A stretch of 9,554 nucleotides of DNA. Source: JADFUS01 sp036653215 (lineage in GTDB: Bacteria; Bacteroidota; Bacteroidia; Bacteroidales; Rikenellaceae). Both the position numbers and the translations under genes were made by a program. The stretch's first letter is position 1. Every line of letters begins with the position of its first letter. A model generated the notes under the pieces. That model worked only from the letters and a program-made list of their open reading frames with translations. It was not told the DNA's origin and ran no database searches. This document shows positions 1-7,345 of the stretch, in pieces. The stretch covers positions 1 through 9,554 of the forward strand of contig JAVVUK010000063.1 of assembly GCA_036653215.1 (NCBI GenBank), written 5' to 3'.

Positions 1-1064
1 TAGTTTTTAGCAGAAAGGTCAGCAGCCGACGGTTTTCCATATATGAAAGGGATCTCCATAGTTACAAAGCCATTCACATCGTCACTCATGTCTCCTATCT
101 TTTCACCCCTCACGCTACGATATGAAGCAGCTGCAACACGAGTATATTTACCAGGTTCGCTATGACGATTTTGCAATATGAAATAGATGTCACATCCGTC
201 TTTAGTAGGACGACCAGCAGCATTATCAACAGTTATATCAACGCCTTTACCATCTTTCATTACATCTCCAGGAACATAACGAATTTTGAATTTTACAGCT
301 TTAGGTTTGCTATGAAAGGCAACTCCATAATTCATCATTTTGCGTGGCTCTTTTACTGACCCTAACACCAATGATGAGTTAAAGATAAACTCCCCCGTAA
401 ATAGAGCTCCAGTAGCAACACCCATACTCATAAGTTCAGTAGCAGCAGTTCCTCTTATTGTCTCTATACGTGCCACTTTCCCTGCTCCGGCTTTGAGGTC
501 GTGAGCATATGTTGAGAAACTTTCAAAATAGCTTCCTCCAAAGGCGTTAGACTCAATAGTACTTGTCCATGGCGATACTCCGACACCATCACCAGGATAC
601 ATACCTTGCATCTTATTGCCAAGCACCGGTGAAATCCCTTGATTATTCTTTGTTGTCCATTGGCTCATTGAAGAAAACAAGAGTTGCTCGTTGACCTTAA
701 CAACCTCTTTAGTAACAGTGACAACCCACTTTTTCTCGGCACCATTTTCTGCAATTAAGATAAGCTCTACAGGAGCACTGAAATCTGTTATCACAAGAGG
801 ATCCGTTTTAAAATGGGATAGCTGAGAGCTCTTTACCATCGTGACCTTTAGATCCTTAAGATCGAACTTCTCAGGGACTGTTATATGTACTGTTCCGACA
901 TCTTTATTATCAACAAGTGGTTCTATCTTATTAGACAACTCACCTTCGATAGTAAATTTGACAATATCGGCTTTTTGTGATTCTCCGAAATATTTCTCAT
1001 CAACACATTGTGTCAAGCCCATTAAGAAAATGGCTACTATTGACAATAATTTTAATTTACGCAT
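1..1064 (-). CDS. PCMD-domain lipoprotein with N-terminal Ig-like domain (3' end outside window)
   Basis: The gene reads leftward from an ATG at 1064-1062 and stays open for 354 codons to the window edge, so the C-terminus is missing. Residues 1-19 are a basic, hydrophobic signal peptide ending at Cys20 (GLTQC), a lipobox with an unusual Gln at -1. The acidic VDE just after Cys resembles Bacteroidota lipoprotein surface-export signals, so surface display is possible (inference). Residues about 32-120 look like the small Ig-like domain common in Bacteroidota surface lipoproteins, with a 'vtvPekfDLkdLkv' strand and an 'AENGAEKKWVVTV' ending. From about residue 128 on the pattern fits PCMD (PF13201): an SPWTST segment at 164-169, a G-rich LFTGEF at 221-226, YGVAFHSKP near 246-254, and a CDIYFIL strand at 291-297. 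PCMD is named for a putative carbohydrate role; no substrate can be read here. It lies 29 bases after the second barrel gene and is probably the third gene of that operon. Confidence 0.85.
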   Translation of the reverse strand, partial: MRKLKLLSIVAIFLMGLTQCVDEKYFGESQKADIVKFTIEGELSNKIEPLVDNKDVGTVHITVPEKFDLKDLKVTMVKSSQLSHFKTDPLVITDFSAPVELILIAENGAEKKWVVTVTKEVVKVNEQLLFSSMSQWTTKNNQGISPVLGNKMQGMYPGDGVGVSPWTSTIESNAFGGSYFESFSTYAHDLKAGAGKVARIETIRGTAATELMSMGVATGALFTGEFIFNSSLVLGSVKEPRKMMNYGVAFHSKPKAVKFKIRYVPGDVMKDGKGVDITVDNAAGRPTKDGCDIYFILQNRHSEPGKYTRVAAASYRSVRGEKIGDMSDDVNGFVTMEIPFIYGKPSAADLSAKN

Positions 1065-1093
1065 ATTTTTAGAAACATTTTAATGTTTAAGTG

Positions 1094-1986
1094 CTATTGT
1101 TTATAATTTAGACCAAAGAAATATGATATTCCAAAGTTCATTCTTATAGGGGAGACGATAAAATTCAGCCCTCCTCCGTTTACCTTTCCAGTCTCTATCT
1201 CATCGTTAGTGACAGTGGTGTGTTCATAGAATGCTAAAACAGGACTTATCAAAAACTCCACAGAGAGGTTGCGAGTAAGAAAATACATCAAGCCCGGAGT
1301 TATACCCAAGCTAACCATATGTTGTTTCTGTTCTGTTTTATGAATGAGGTCTCCATTTTTGTATTTGTCTCGTGAAAGAGTGTATTTATAAGCATACCCA
1401 AGCCTTGTTTCATTGACTATAAAAATACGTTTATCGGGATCTAAGGGTATGAAGTTTTTTACAAAAACACCAGCCGACAAGGTCGTCGTGATGCCATTGA
1501 GAGACAAATCTTTTGTGTTAAGGAGAAGCTCGAAAATTGGAGATGACATATCTATACGTGTATCGCTCAAAGCGTAACCCAGACGACCACCCAACGCCAT
1601 GTTCTTGCCAACAAAATAGGCTCCTGACAACTCTAAATCTAACTTTGTGGAATATACGTTAGAGATATCTACAATAGGCTCCAACATTAAATTATCGGTG
1701 GTCTTTTTCCCAAATCCCAACACGACACCCACNNNNNNNNNNGCTCATACCTATTGCTTCTACTCTTGATTATAGGTTTATATATATTATTCTCTTTCCC
1801 ATGTTTTAACTTTAAAAATAGAATACGGAAATATGTGTCTGGGATTTTCTTTTCTACTTTTGTTGTATCTAAAGCTAAAACATCACCATATGTAGCAAAG
1901 TCCTCATCATGAACACGCACATCTTGAGCCGTAACCCTTAGGGTGACAGCACATAATATAATGATGAGGAGGGTAATGTTTTTCAT
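1094..1986 (-). CDS. Putative outer-membrane beta-barrel protein B, tandem paralogue, interrupted by assembly gap
   Basis: The start is the ATG at 1986-1984 and the stop is at 1096-1094. The first 20 residues are a Sec signal peptide (cut probable near VTA/QD). The 81 codons before the 10-N gap and the 213 codons after it (from 1732) lie in different frames, but both halves align in order with the neighbouring gene at 1990-2913, so this is one gene. Shared blocks after the gap include ELL-N-KD, VKNFIP, RIF, GI-PG-MYF--R, NDEIE-G and a C-terminal SYFFGL-Y. Alternating aromatic/hydrophobic strands and an aromatic-rich end suggest an outer-membrane beta-barrel, inferred from pattern only; I do not recognise a named family. 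By comparison with the paralogue about 13-17 codons are hidden by the gap. The start is only 3 bases after the upstream stop, so translational coupling is likely. Confidence 0.8.
1733..1742. other. Assembly gap (10 N)
   Basis: Ten consecutive N mark a scaffold join of unknown length inside the second barrel gene. On the minus strand 244 bases (81 codons plus 1 base) precede it, and the downstream frame restarts on a codon boundary at 1732. An intact gene therefore needs a true missing length of 2 modulo 3. Ten N would give 1 modulo 3, so the placeholder creates a false frameshift. The paralogue suggests that about 40-50 bases are missing. Confidence 0.97.
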
Positions 1987-1989
1987 CTG

Positions 1990-2913
1990 TTAATATACAT
2001 CGACCATTTTGGAATGTTTGACATAGTCGAGACCAAAATAATAAGAGAAGCCAAGTTCTATATTGAAAGGGATAAAATCGAAGCTCAGACCATAACTACG
2101 TGTGTTGCCATTTTCTATTTCATCGTTTAAAATCTCTGACGATTTATAGTACACACTAATAGGGTTAAAGTTAAACTCAAAGGCAAAGCCACGACTCATA
2201 AAATACATGATACCAGGAGAGATGCCAACACCTACCATCTGTGTCTTTTGTGTGCTTTTTGTTATTTTTTCTCCTCCGTTGTATAGGTTTCGTCCAAGAT
2301 AATAACTATACCCATACCACAAACTTGTTATGTTGGTAAGGAAGATACGTTGTGTTTTATTTATAGGAATGAAGTTTTTAACAACGGCAGCACCACGAAA
2401 ATTATAACCCGCATTATTGGTATTATAGTCCTTAGAATTTATGAGAAGCTCTAATATATCTGAAGATACATCGAACTTAGTGTCATAGATCCCATAACTA
2501 AATGCAAGACCTACGGAAACATTATTGTCAACGAAATAGCCACCTTGAAGTTTAAAATTGAAGTTATGGATATATGCTTCATTAACCCTCACTACGGGTT
2601 CAATCCATTTATTATCAATATCGTAAGACGCAAACCCTATATTGAAAGAGGCATAGCTGCAATATTTCTCCAGAAGCGCATATTTGATAATTCTATCATT
2701 CTTCTTAGGCTTAGAATACCCCTGTCCCTTTTTAAATTTAACAGAGAAGATTTTATTATATTCTGACTTAGAAATAACAACTGTGGTGTCAGCCTTTCGA
2801 TCATTTTGCTTAACAATTGTTGTATCAAGCTCTATCGTTTCTTCTGAAGCAGCAAAGGCGAATGTGTTAGCTAAACAAAACAAGAATAAAACCGTTAAAT
2901 GTTTTAAGTGCAT
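1990..2913 (-). CDS. Putative outer-membrane beta-barrel protein A, first gene of the operon
   Basis: This is a 307-residue exported protein starting at the ATG at 2913-2911. Residues 1-21 form a Sec signal peptide (cut probable at AFA/AS). Cys13 is preceded by Phe and sits inside the hydrophobic core, so it is not a lipobox. Residues 25-75 are polar and contain two DTT(I/V)V repeats (30-34 and 42-46), probably a periplasmic or linker part. From about residue 87 to the end there are alternating hydrophobic/aromatic strands with polar turns (GGYFVDN 124-130, VSVGLAFSYGIYD 132-144, GISPGIMYF 230-238, SYYFGLDY 290-297). This suggests a barrel of about eight or more strands, inferred by eye. The next gene is a clear paralogue. 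The protein has a short tail after the last predicted strand (VKHSKMVDVY) that the paralogue lacks. The specific role is unknown; the proximity to a PCMD lipoprotein suggests a shared envelope function. Confidence 0.8.
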   Translation of the reverse strand: MHLKHLTVLFLFCLANTFAFAASEETIELDTTIVKQNDRKADTTVVISKSEYNKIFSVKFKKGQGYSKPKKNDRIIKYALLEKYCSYASFNIGFASYDIDNKWIEPVVRVNEAYIHNFNFKLQGGYFVDNNVSVGLAFSYGIYDTKFDVSSDILELLINSKDYNTNNAGYNFRGAAVVKNFIPINKTQRIFLTNITSLWYGYSYYLGRNLYNGGEKITKSTQKTQMVGVGISPGIMYFMSRGFAFEFNFNPISVYYKSSEILNDEIENGNTRSYGLSFDFIPFNIELGFSYYFGLDYVKHSKMVDVY

Positions 2914-2942
2914 ATATTATAAGTTTAGAAGTTTATCAGTGG

Positions 2943-2972
2943 CAAATATAACGTTTTTTTCTCACAATCAAA
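2943..2972 (-). promoter_or_regulatory. Bacteroidota-type promoter for the barrel/PCMD operon
   Basis: Read on the minus strand, 2950-2943 is TATATTTG, a full match to the -7 consensus TAnnTTTG. TTTG at 2972-2969 serves as the -33 element, with 18 bases between them (about 19-21 is usual). Transcription would start near 2938, leaving a leader of roughly 25 bases before the ATG at 2913. The match comes from the sequence; use in vivo is inferred. Confidence 0.65.
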
Positions 2973-3034
2973 TTTTTTATGCTCCACACTGTGATTTTGT
3001 GGCTCTACTTTTTTAATAATCTATAAATATATCC

Positions 3035-3042
3035 TATCTTTG
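3035..3042 (+). promoter_or_regulatory. Bacteroidota -7 element for the DUF3127-purH-mre gene train
   Basis: TATCTTTG is a full match to TAnnTTTG and lies 25 bases before the ATG at 3068. The -33 region about 18-21 bases upstream is AT-rich (ttttaataat) with no TTTG, so the second element is weak or absent. No other -7 match on the plus strand is seen in the 2914-3067 intergenic region. This is the best candidate promoter for everything from 3068 rightward. Confidence 0.5.
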
Positions 3043-3067
3043 TGGGATAAATATAAAGCAAACAGAT

Positions 3068-3430
3068 ATGGCATTAGAAATAGAAGGCGTGATAAACAGC
3101 GTTTTAGCACAGACTCAAGGAGTGAGCACAAGAGGCTCTGCTTGGAAAAAACAAGACGTCATTGTTGAGACTCTTGAGGGTGAATACAGCCGCAAAATAT
3201 GTGTCACATTTTTTGGCGATAAAGTCGAAGAATGTGCCAAATTAGTAAAGGGTGAAAAAGTAAAAATAAGCATCAACATTGAGTCTCGTGAGTTCAACGG
3301 TAAATGGTACACAAATGTTAATGGGTGGAAAATAGACAGAGCGGTAGCAAACAGCGGTGCTAATATGCCTATTGCTGCACCAGATGGGTTTGAACCACAA
3401 AGTGACATGGGCGATGATATGCCTTTCTAA
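3068..3430 (+). CDS. DUF3127 protein, probable OB-fold with SSB-like acidic tail
   Basis: This 120-residue protein matches the DUF3127 pattern (PF11325), a small Bacteroidota family. Recognisable parts are MALEIEGVINSVL at the start, GVSTRGSAWKKQDVIVET at 18-35, KGEKVKISINIESREFNGKWYT at about 61-82, and a NGWKIDR strand ending near 91. The strand order resembles a single OB-fold. Residues 92-113 are a flexible, low-complexity linker, and the protein ends in GDDMPF. That tip resembles the acidic DDDIPF-type tail by which single-stranded DNA-binding protein recruits repair and replication partners. A nucleic-acid-binding role is therefore plausible but is inference; the family is formally of unknown function. 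It opens the plus-strand gene train and lies 11 bases before purH. The ATG at 3068 is the natural start, as the conserved N-terminus begins there. Confidence 0.88.
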   Translation: MALEIEGVINSVLAQTQGVSTRGSAWKKQDVIVETLEGEYSRKICVTFFGDKVEECAKLVKGEKVKISINIESREFNGKWYTNVNGWKIDRAVANSGANMPIAAPDGFEPQSDMGDDMPF

Positions 3431-3441
3431 AATATAAATCG

Positions 3442-4962
3442 ATGAAAAAAATAAAAGGAGCTCTTATTTCCGTTTATTACAAAGACGGATTAGATAAAAT
3501 AGTTAAAAACTTAGCGGAAAATGACGTTAAGATATATTCAACAGGGGGAACACTCGACTTTATAAACAAGTTGGGTTTTAAAGCTGAAGCTGTTGAAGAC
3601 CTAACCTCTTACCCTGCAATATTAGGAGGTCGTGTAAAAACACTTCACCCAAAAGTATTCGGAGGCATCCTTGCTCGTCGTGACAACAAAAACGACCTTG
3701 AGCAAATGGCAAAGTACGAAATTCCAGAGATAGACCTTGTCATTGTAGACCTCTATCCTTTTGAAGAAACAGTGCTTAGCGGTGCTAAGCATCAAGACAT
3801 TATCGAAAAGATAGATATTGGCGGCATATCACTTATCCGTGCTGCTGCAAAGAACTACAAAGACGTGGTTATCGTATCTTCTCGTGATCAATATAGTGAG
3901 CTTCTTGACATTCTTGAAAAACAAGGTTGCGCAACATCCCTTGAAAACAGAATGCGTTTTGCCGCTATGGCTTTCCAAACAAGTTCCCACTATGACAGCG
4001 AGATTTTCAATTACTTCAACACCACAGAAAATATAGATGCCTTTAGGGTTAGCATAAATAAAAGCACACATCTGCGTTATGGCGAGAACCCTCACCAAAA
4101 AGCTCTTTTCTATGGAGACTTAGACAAGCTATTTACTCAAGTACACGGCAAAGAGATTTCTTATAACAATATGTTAGACATAGACGCTGCGATAAGTCTT
4201 ATGGCCGAATTTAGCGAGCCTACTTTTGTAGTCATGAAACATAATAACGCTTGTGGAGTAGCTTCAAGACCAACAATAGGAGAAGCTTGGAAAGACGCTC
4301 TTGCTGGAGACCCTGTTTCTGCATTTGGAGGCGTTCTTATTGCAAATAGAGAGATAGACAAAGCGTGCGCCGAAGAGATAAGCAACCTTTTCTTTGAGGT
4401 GATACTTGCTCCCTCTTATACAAAAGAGGCTATGGAGGCTCTCTCAACAAAGAAAAACCGTATCATACTAATTTTAAAACCTGCGACCTTATCTCCAAAG
4501 ACATTCCGCTCACTACTTGGTGGAGTTGCCGTTCAAGATAGAGATATGATAGTTGGAGGACAAGATACCGAATTAGAAATTGCAACAAAAGGATCTCTCA
4601 CAAAGGCTCAAATAGCAGACCTCATCTTTGCAAATAAAATCGTGAAACACTCCAAATCAAACGCTATCGTATTTGCCAAAAATGGACAGTTACTTGCAAG
4701 TGGCATAGGACAAACCTCACGTGTTGACTCTTTACGTCAAGCAATAGCAAAAGCTGAGTCGTTTAACTTTAGTCTCAAAGGAGCAGCCCTTGCCTCAGAT
4801 GCTTTCTTCCCATTTGGCGACTGTGTCGAAATTGCTCATAAAGCAGGTGTAAACATCGTAATACAACCAGGAGGCTCTGTTCGTGACCACGAGTCTATTG
4901 ACTATTGTAACGCAAATGGTGTCGTTATGGCATTTACAAAAACAAGACATTTTAAACACTAA
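3442..4962 (+). CDS. purH: Bifunctional AICAR formyltransferase / IMP cyclohydrolase
   Basis: PurH performs the last two steps of de novo purine synthesis in the cytoplasm: formylation of AICAR with 10-formyl-THF to FAICAR, then ring closure to IMP. The 506 residues are the usual full length. The N-terminal cyclohydrolase domain (about 1-195) has IYSTGGT at 31-37, GGRVKTLHPKVFGGIL at 62-77, and K66, Y105, D125 and K137 at or near the positions of known active-site residues. The formyltransferase domain has RYGENPHQKA at 212-221, the catalytic pair K266-H267 in VMKHNNACG, SAFGG at 293-297, FFPFGDCVE at 455-463, QPGGSVRD at 475-482 and the terminal TRHFKH. All key motifs are intact. It sits 7 bases before mreB, with no separate promoter seen between them, so it is probably co-transcribed with the shape genes. 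No purine riboswitch or PurR-type box was recognised. Confidence 0.98.
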   Translation: MKKIKGALISVYYKDGLDKIVKNLAENDVKIYSTGGTLDFINKLGFKAEAVEDLTSYPAILGGRVKTLHPKVFGGILARRDNKNDLEQMAKYEIPEIDLVIVDLYPFEETVLSGAKHQDIIEKIDIGGISLIRAAAKNYKDVVIVSSRDQYSELLDILEKQGCATSLENRMRFAAMAFQTSSHYDSEIFNYFNTTENIDAFRVSINKSTHLRYGENPHQKALFYGDLDKLFTQVHGKEISYNNMLDIDAAISLMAEFSEPTFVVMKHNNACGVASRPTIGEAWKDALAGDPVSAFGGVLIANREIDKACAEEISNLFFEVILAPSYTKEAMEALSTKKNRIILILKPATLSPKTFRSLLGGVAVQDRDMIVGGQDTELEIATKGSLTKAQIADLIFANKIVKHSKSNAIVFAKNGQLLASGIGQTSRVDSLRQAIAKAESFNFSLKGAALASDAFFPFGDCVEIAHKAGVNIVIQPGGSVRDHESIDYCNANGVVMAFTKTRHFKH

Positions 4963-4969
4963 AATAAGC

Positions 4970-5986
4970 ATGGGACTATTTTCATTTCTGAACCAAGATA
5001 TAGCAATGGACCTTGGTACAGCCAACACAATTATTATCCACAACGATAAAATTGTAGTTGATGAACCCTCAATAATCGCCGTTGACCAACAAGGCAAGCT
5101 CTTAGCAACAGGCGAGCGTGCTCGTCGTATGCACGGAAAGACACACGAAGGAATAAAGACCATAAGACCACTTCAAGATGGTGTGATAGCAGACTTCACA
5201 GCTGCCGAGATGATGATAAAAAGCATGATCAAACGTACTTTGAAAAAGAGCATCTTCACCCCTTCACTCAAAATGGTGATTTGTATTCCTTCAGGCTCTA
5301 CAAATGTGGAGGTAAGAGCTGTACGTGACTCGGCAGAACACGCTGGAGGACACGACATATACATAATATACGAGCCTATGGCTGCCGCATTAGGGATAGG
5401 TCTTGACATTGAAGACCCTGAAGGATGTATGATTGTCGACATCGGAGGCGGAACAAGTGAGATCGCCGTCATATCTCTCGGTGGCATAGTATGTAACGAA
5501 AGTATAAACATCGCTGGAGACGTATTTACCGAAGATATAATAATGTATATGAAACAACACCACAACATAAACATCGGTGAGCGTACTGCTGAAGAGATAA
5601 AGATAAACGTCGGTTCTGCAATTGAAGATTTGCCTAATCCTCCAGATCCTTTTAGCGTTGTGGGACACAACATTATAGATTCAAACCCTCATAGGGTCGA
5701 AGTTACACATAAAGAGATTGCTTATGCGCTCGACAAGTCGTTATTAAAACTTGATGCTGCGATAATGAAAATATTAGAGCGTACTCCGCCCGAACTTTAT
5801 TGTGACATCGTAAAAAACGGCATCTACCTTGCAGGTGGTGGTGCTCTCCTAAGAGGATTAGCCCAACGTTTAACAAACAAAACAAAGATGACTTTTCATG
5901 TTGCTGAGGACCCTTTACGTGCAGTAGCAAGAGGTTCGGGAATAGCACTTAAAAACATAGATAAGTTCTCTTTCCTTATAAGATAA
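4970..5986 (+). CDS. mreB: Rod shape-determining actin homologue MreB
   Basis: MreB is the bacterial actin that forms short membrane-bound filaments under the inner membrane and orients lateral cell-wall synthesis. The 338 residues match the family length. The chosen ATG at 4970 gives the typical start MGLFSFLNQDIAMDLGTANT, where the first residues form a membrane-binding hydrophobic/amphipathic end. An in-frame ATG at 4883 lies inside purH and would add 29 unrelated residues. Nucleotide-binding motifs are intact: phosphate-1 MDLGTANT at 13-20, phosphate-2 VDIGGGTSEIAV at 156-167, YEPMAAALG at 134-142, and the adenosine motif YLAGGGALLRGL at 286-297. The C-terminus PLRAVARGSG is also typical. 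It follows purH by 7 bases and precedes mreC by 5 bases. Confidence 0.98.
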   Translation: MGLFSFLNQDIAMDLGTANTIIIHNDKIVVDEPSIIAVDQQGKLLATGERARRMHGKTHEGIKTIRPLQDGVIADFTAAEMMIKSMIKRTLKKSIFTPSLKMVICIPSGSTNVEVRAVRDSAEHAGGHDIYIIYEPMAAALGIGLDIEDPEGCMIVDIGGGTSEIAVISLGGIVCNESINIAGDVFTEDIIMYMKQHHNINIGERTAEEIKINVGSAIEDLPNPPDPFSVVGHNIIDSNPHRVEVTHKEIAYALDKSLLKLDAAIMKILERTPPELYCDIVKNGIYLAGGGALLRGLAQRLTNKTKMTFHVAEDPLRAVARGSGIALKNIDKFSFLIR

Positions 5987-5991
5987 TTATT

Positions 5992-6831
5992 TTGGCAAGA
6001 TTTAGTAAGGCGATAATAAACTCACAGGTAACGGTTATATTCTTGATTATTGAGATTGTTGCCGTGAGTTTTTATGTCAATAACTCATTCTATGCCAATG
6101 CAAAGATGCTCGCTCAGGTGAGTGAGAAGGCATACCTTATAAACAATGCCGTAAACGAAGTAGAAAACTATGTTGCCTTAGATGTAACAAACAAAATGTT
6201 GGCGGAGCAAAACAGTATGCTCATAAAAAAGGTACTCTCGATGGAAGATATGATAAATATCAACAATGAGAACATCCAATTACTTGGTGACAGCAGCGTC
6301 TACATCTCTATCTCGGCAACGATAGTGAGAAACACCCTTAACAAAGTAAACAACTATATAACACTAAATAAAGGATCTGAAGACGGTGTTACCCCTAAGA
6401 TGTCCGTAATATCGGGCAACTCAATTGTGGGGTATGTAGTCTCTGTGAGTCCGCACTTCTCTATCGTATTATCGGCAATAAGCAAAGAATTTAAGACAAG
6501 CGGGATGTTTAAAAAAGACCAAGCTATATGTCTTATTTTTTGGGATGGTCTACATCCAAAGAGGTTGTCTTTTACCGAAGCCTCAAAATATTCCGCTATA
6601 CATATAGGAGACACAATCGTTACCACCAGCTTTTCTCTCCTTTTCCCATCCAATATAGATGTCGGAACAGTGGAGACAATAGAAAATGGAAATAGAGCGT
6701 TTATCAGTGGGACAATAAAGCCATTCACCGATTTTGAAAAGTTAAAATATGTATCTATCGTCGAACATTCTTTAATGAAAGAAAGTCATGATTTGGAGTC
6801 TAAAACAATAGGAGAAGATAAAGATGATTAA
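5992..6831 (+). CDS. mreC: Rod shape-determining protein MreC (TTG start)
   Basis: MreC is the bitopic inner-membrane protein whose periplasmic part activates PBP2/RodA and links them to MreB. Residues about 12-30 are the transmembrane helix, about 45-95 are a coiled-coil-like stretch, and about 105-262 form the periplasmic beta domain. That domain shows NKGSEDGVTPKMSVI at 126-140, GNSIVGYVVSVSP at 142-154 and the GDTIVTTSFSLLFPSNIDVG segment at 206-225. The length of 279 is normal. There is no in-frame ATG before codon 39, which would cut off the membrane helix. The TTG at 5992-5994, 5 bases after the mreB stop, is therefore the best start; the ATT just before it is less likely. The last 8 bases overlap mreD. 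The final residues are a polar, charged tail. Confidence 0.95.
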   Translation: MARFSKAIINSQVTVIFLIIEIVAVSFYVNNSFYANAKMLAQVSEKAYLINNAVNEVENYVALDVTNKMLAEQNSMLIKKVLSMEDMININNENIQLLGDSSVYISISATIVRNTLNKVNNYITLNKGSEDGVTPKMSVISGNSIVGYVVSVSPHFSIVLSAISKEFKTSGMFKKDQAICLIFWDGLHPKRLSFTEASKYSAIHIGDTIVTTSFSLLFPSNIDVGTVETIENGNRAFISGTIKPFTDFEKLKYVSIVEHSLMKESHDLESKTIGEDKDD

Positions 6832-7345
6832 TTTTTTATATAAGATTACCATGCTTGTAATCGTGGCGTTAGTACAAGTATACCTCTTTGACCGTTTACC
6901 ATCTTTGCCACACCTTCATTTTAGCTTCTATCTTACATTTGTCCTTCTACTATCTATAAAAACCCCTCCTATGATGGTCATGCTGCTATCTTCGCTCTTA
7001 GGCGTAGTGATAGACTTACTTACAGGCACTGGCGGATTAATCACCATAGCCATAACTTCGGCAGCTTATCTAAGAATATTATTACTCAAACACATGGTTT
7101 CTGAAGATAGCATAGGTTACGACTTCACCCCATCAATCGCCACAATAGGCGGTGGACGGTGGGCTTTTTACTGTATCACCATAGTAGCGGTAAACGGACT
7201 TCTATTGGTTGTATGTGAGTCTGGGGGGCTTGTCTTCATTAACACACAAGTATTTATACGTCTATTGTTGAACATAGCATTAACCACAGTAATTCTATAT
7301 ATCACCCAATTTCTTATTAATCACCGACCTAAATCCTCATACTAA
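6824..7345 (+). CDS. mreD: Rod shape-determining protein MreD
   Basis: MreD is a small polytopic inner-membrane partner of MreC in the elongasome. The 173 residues are almost wholly hydrophobic, with about five membrane segments (roughly 5-23, 33-45, 50-66, 114-131 and 145-164). Family marks are the VQVYLFDRL stretch at 17-25 and GVVIDLLTGTGGL at 60-72, which matches the conserved 'G..iDl..g.GG' motif of MreD. It starts with an ATG inside the last 8 bases of mreC and its stop shares one base (TAATG) with the PBP2 start, which implies translational coupling. Sequence conservation in MreD is low in general, so the call rests on the motif, the topology and the gene order. Confidence 0.93.
   Translation: MINFLYKITMLVIVALVQVYLFDRLPSLPHLHFSFYLTFVLLLSIKTPPMMVMLLSSLLGVVIDLLTGTGGLITIAITSAAYLRILLLKHMVSEDSIGYDFTPSIATIGGGRWAFYCITIVAVNGLLLVVCESGGLVFINTQVFIRLLLNIALTTVILYITQFLINHRPKSSY

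Noticed and set aside
162..359. 65-codon plus-strand open frame near the left edge
   Set aside because: It is antisense to the PCMD coding region and has low-complexity aromatic content with no family features.
841..1083. 80-codon plus-strand open frame
   Set aside because: It is antisense to the lipoprotein gene, whose signal peptide and domains are clear on the minus strand. It has no promoter or family match.
1065..1093. Terminator between barrel B and the PCMD gene
   Set aside because: The 29-base gap has no stem-loop followed by a T-run on the minus strand, so read-through is expected.
1687..1742. Frameshifted pseudogene in barrel B
   Set aside because: The frame change coincides with the N run. 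The flanks on both sides are intact and align with the paralogue.
3431..3441. Purine riboswitch or attenuator before purH
   Set aside because: Only 11 bases separate purH from the preceding gene, and the leader before 3068 is too short and AT-rich to hold a purine aptamer.
4883..4969. Upstream in-frame start for mreB
   Set aside because: It would add 29 residues encoded inside purH that no MreB carries. The ATG at 4970 gives the standard N-terminus.
5173..5673. 166-codon open frame on the minus strand opposite mreB
   Set aside because: It lies wholly antisense to a clear, conserved mreB. The translation has no recognisable domain and is rich in Ser/Pro/Ile, as expected of a shadow frame.
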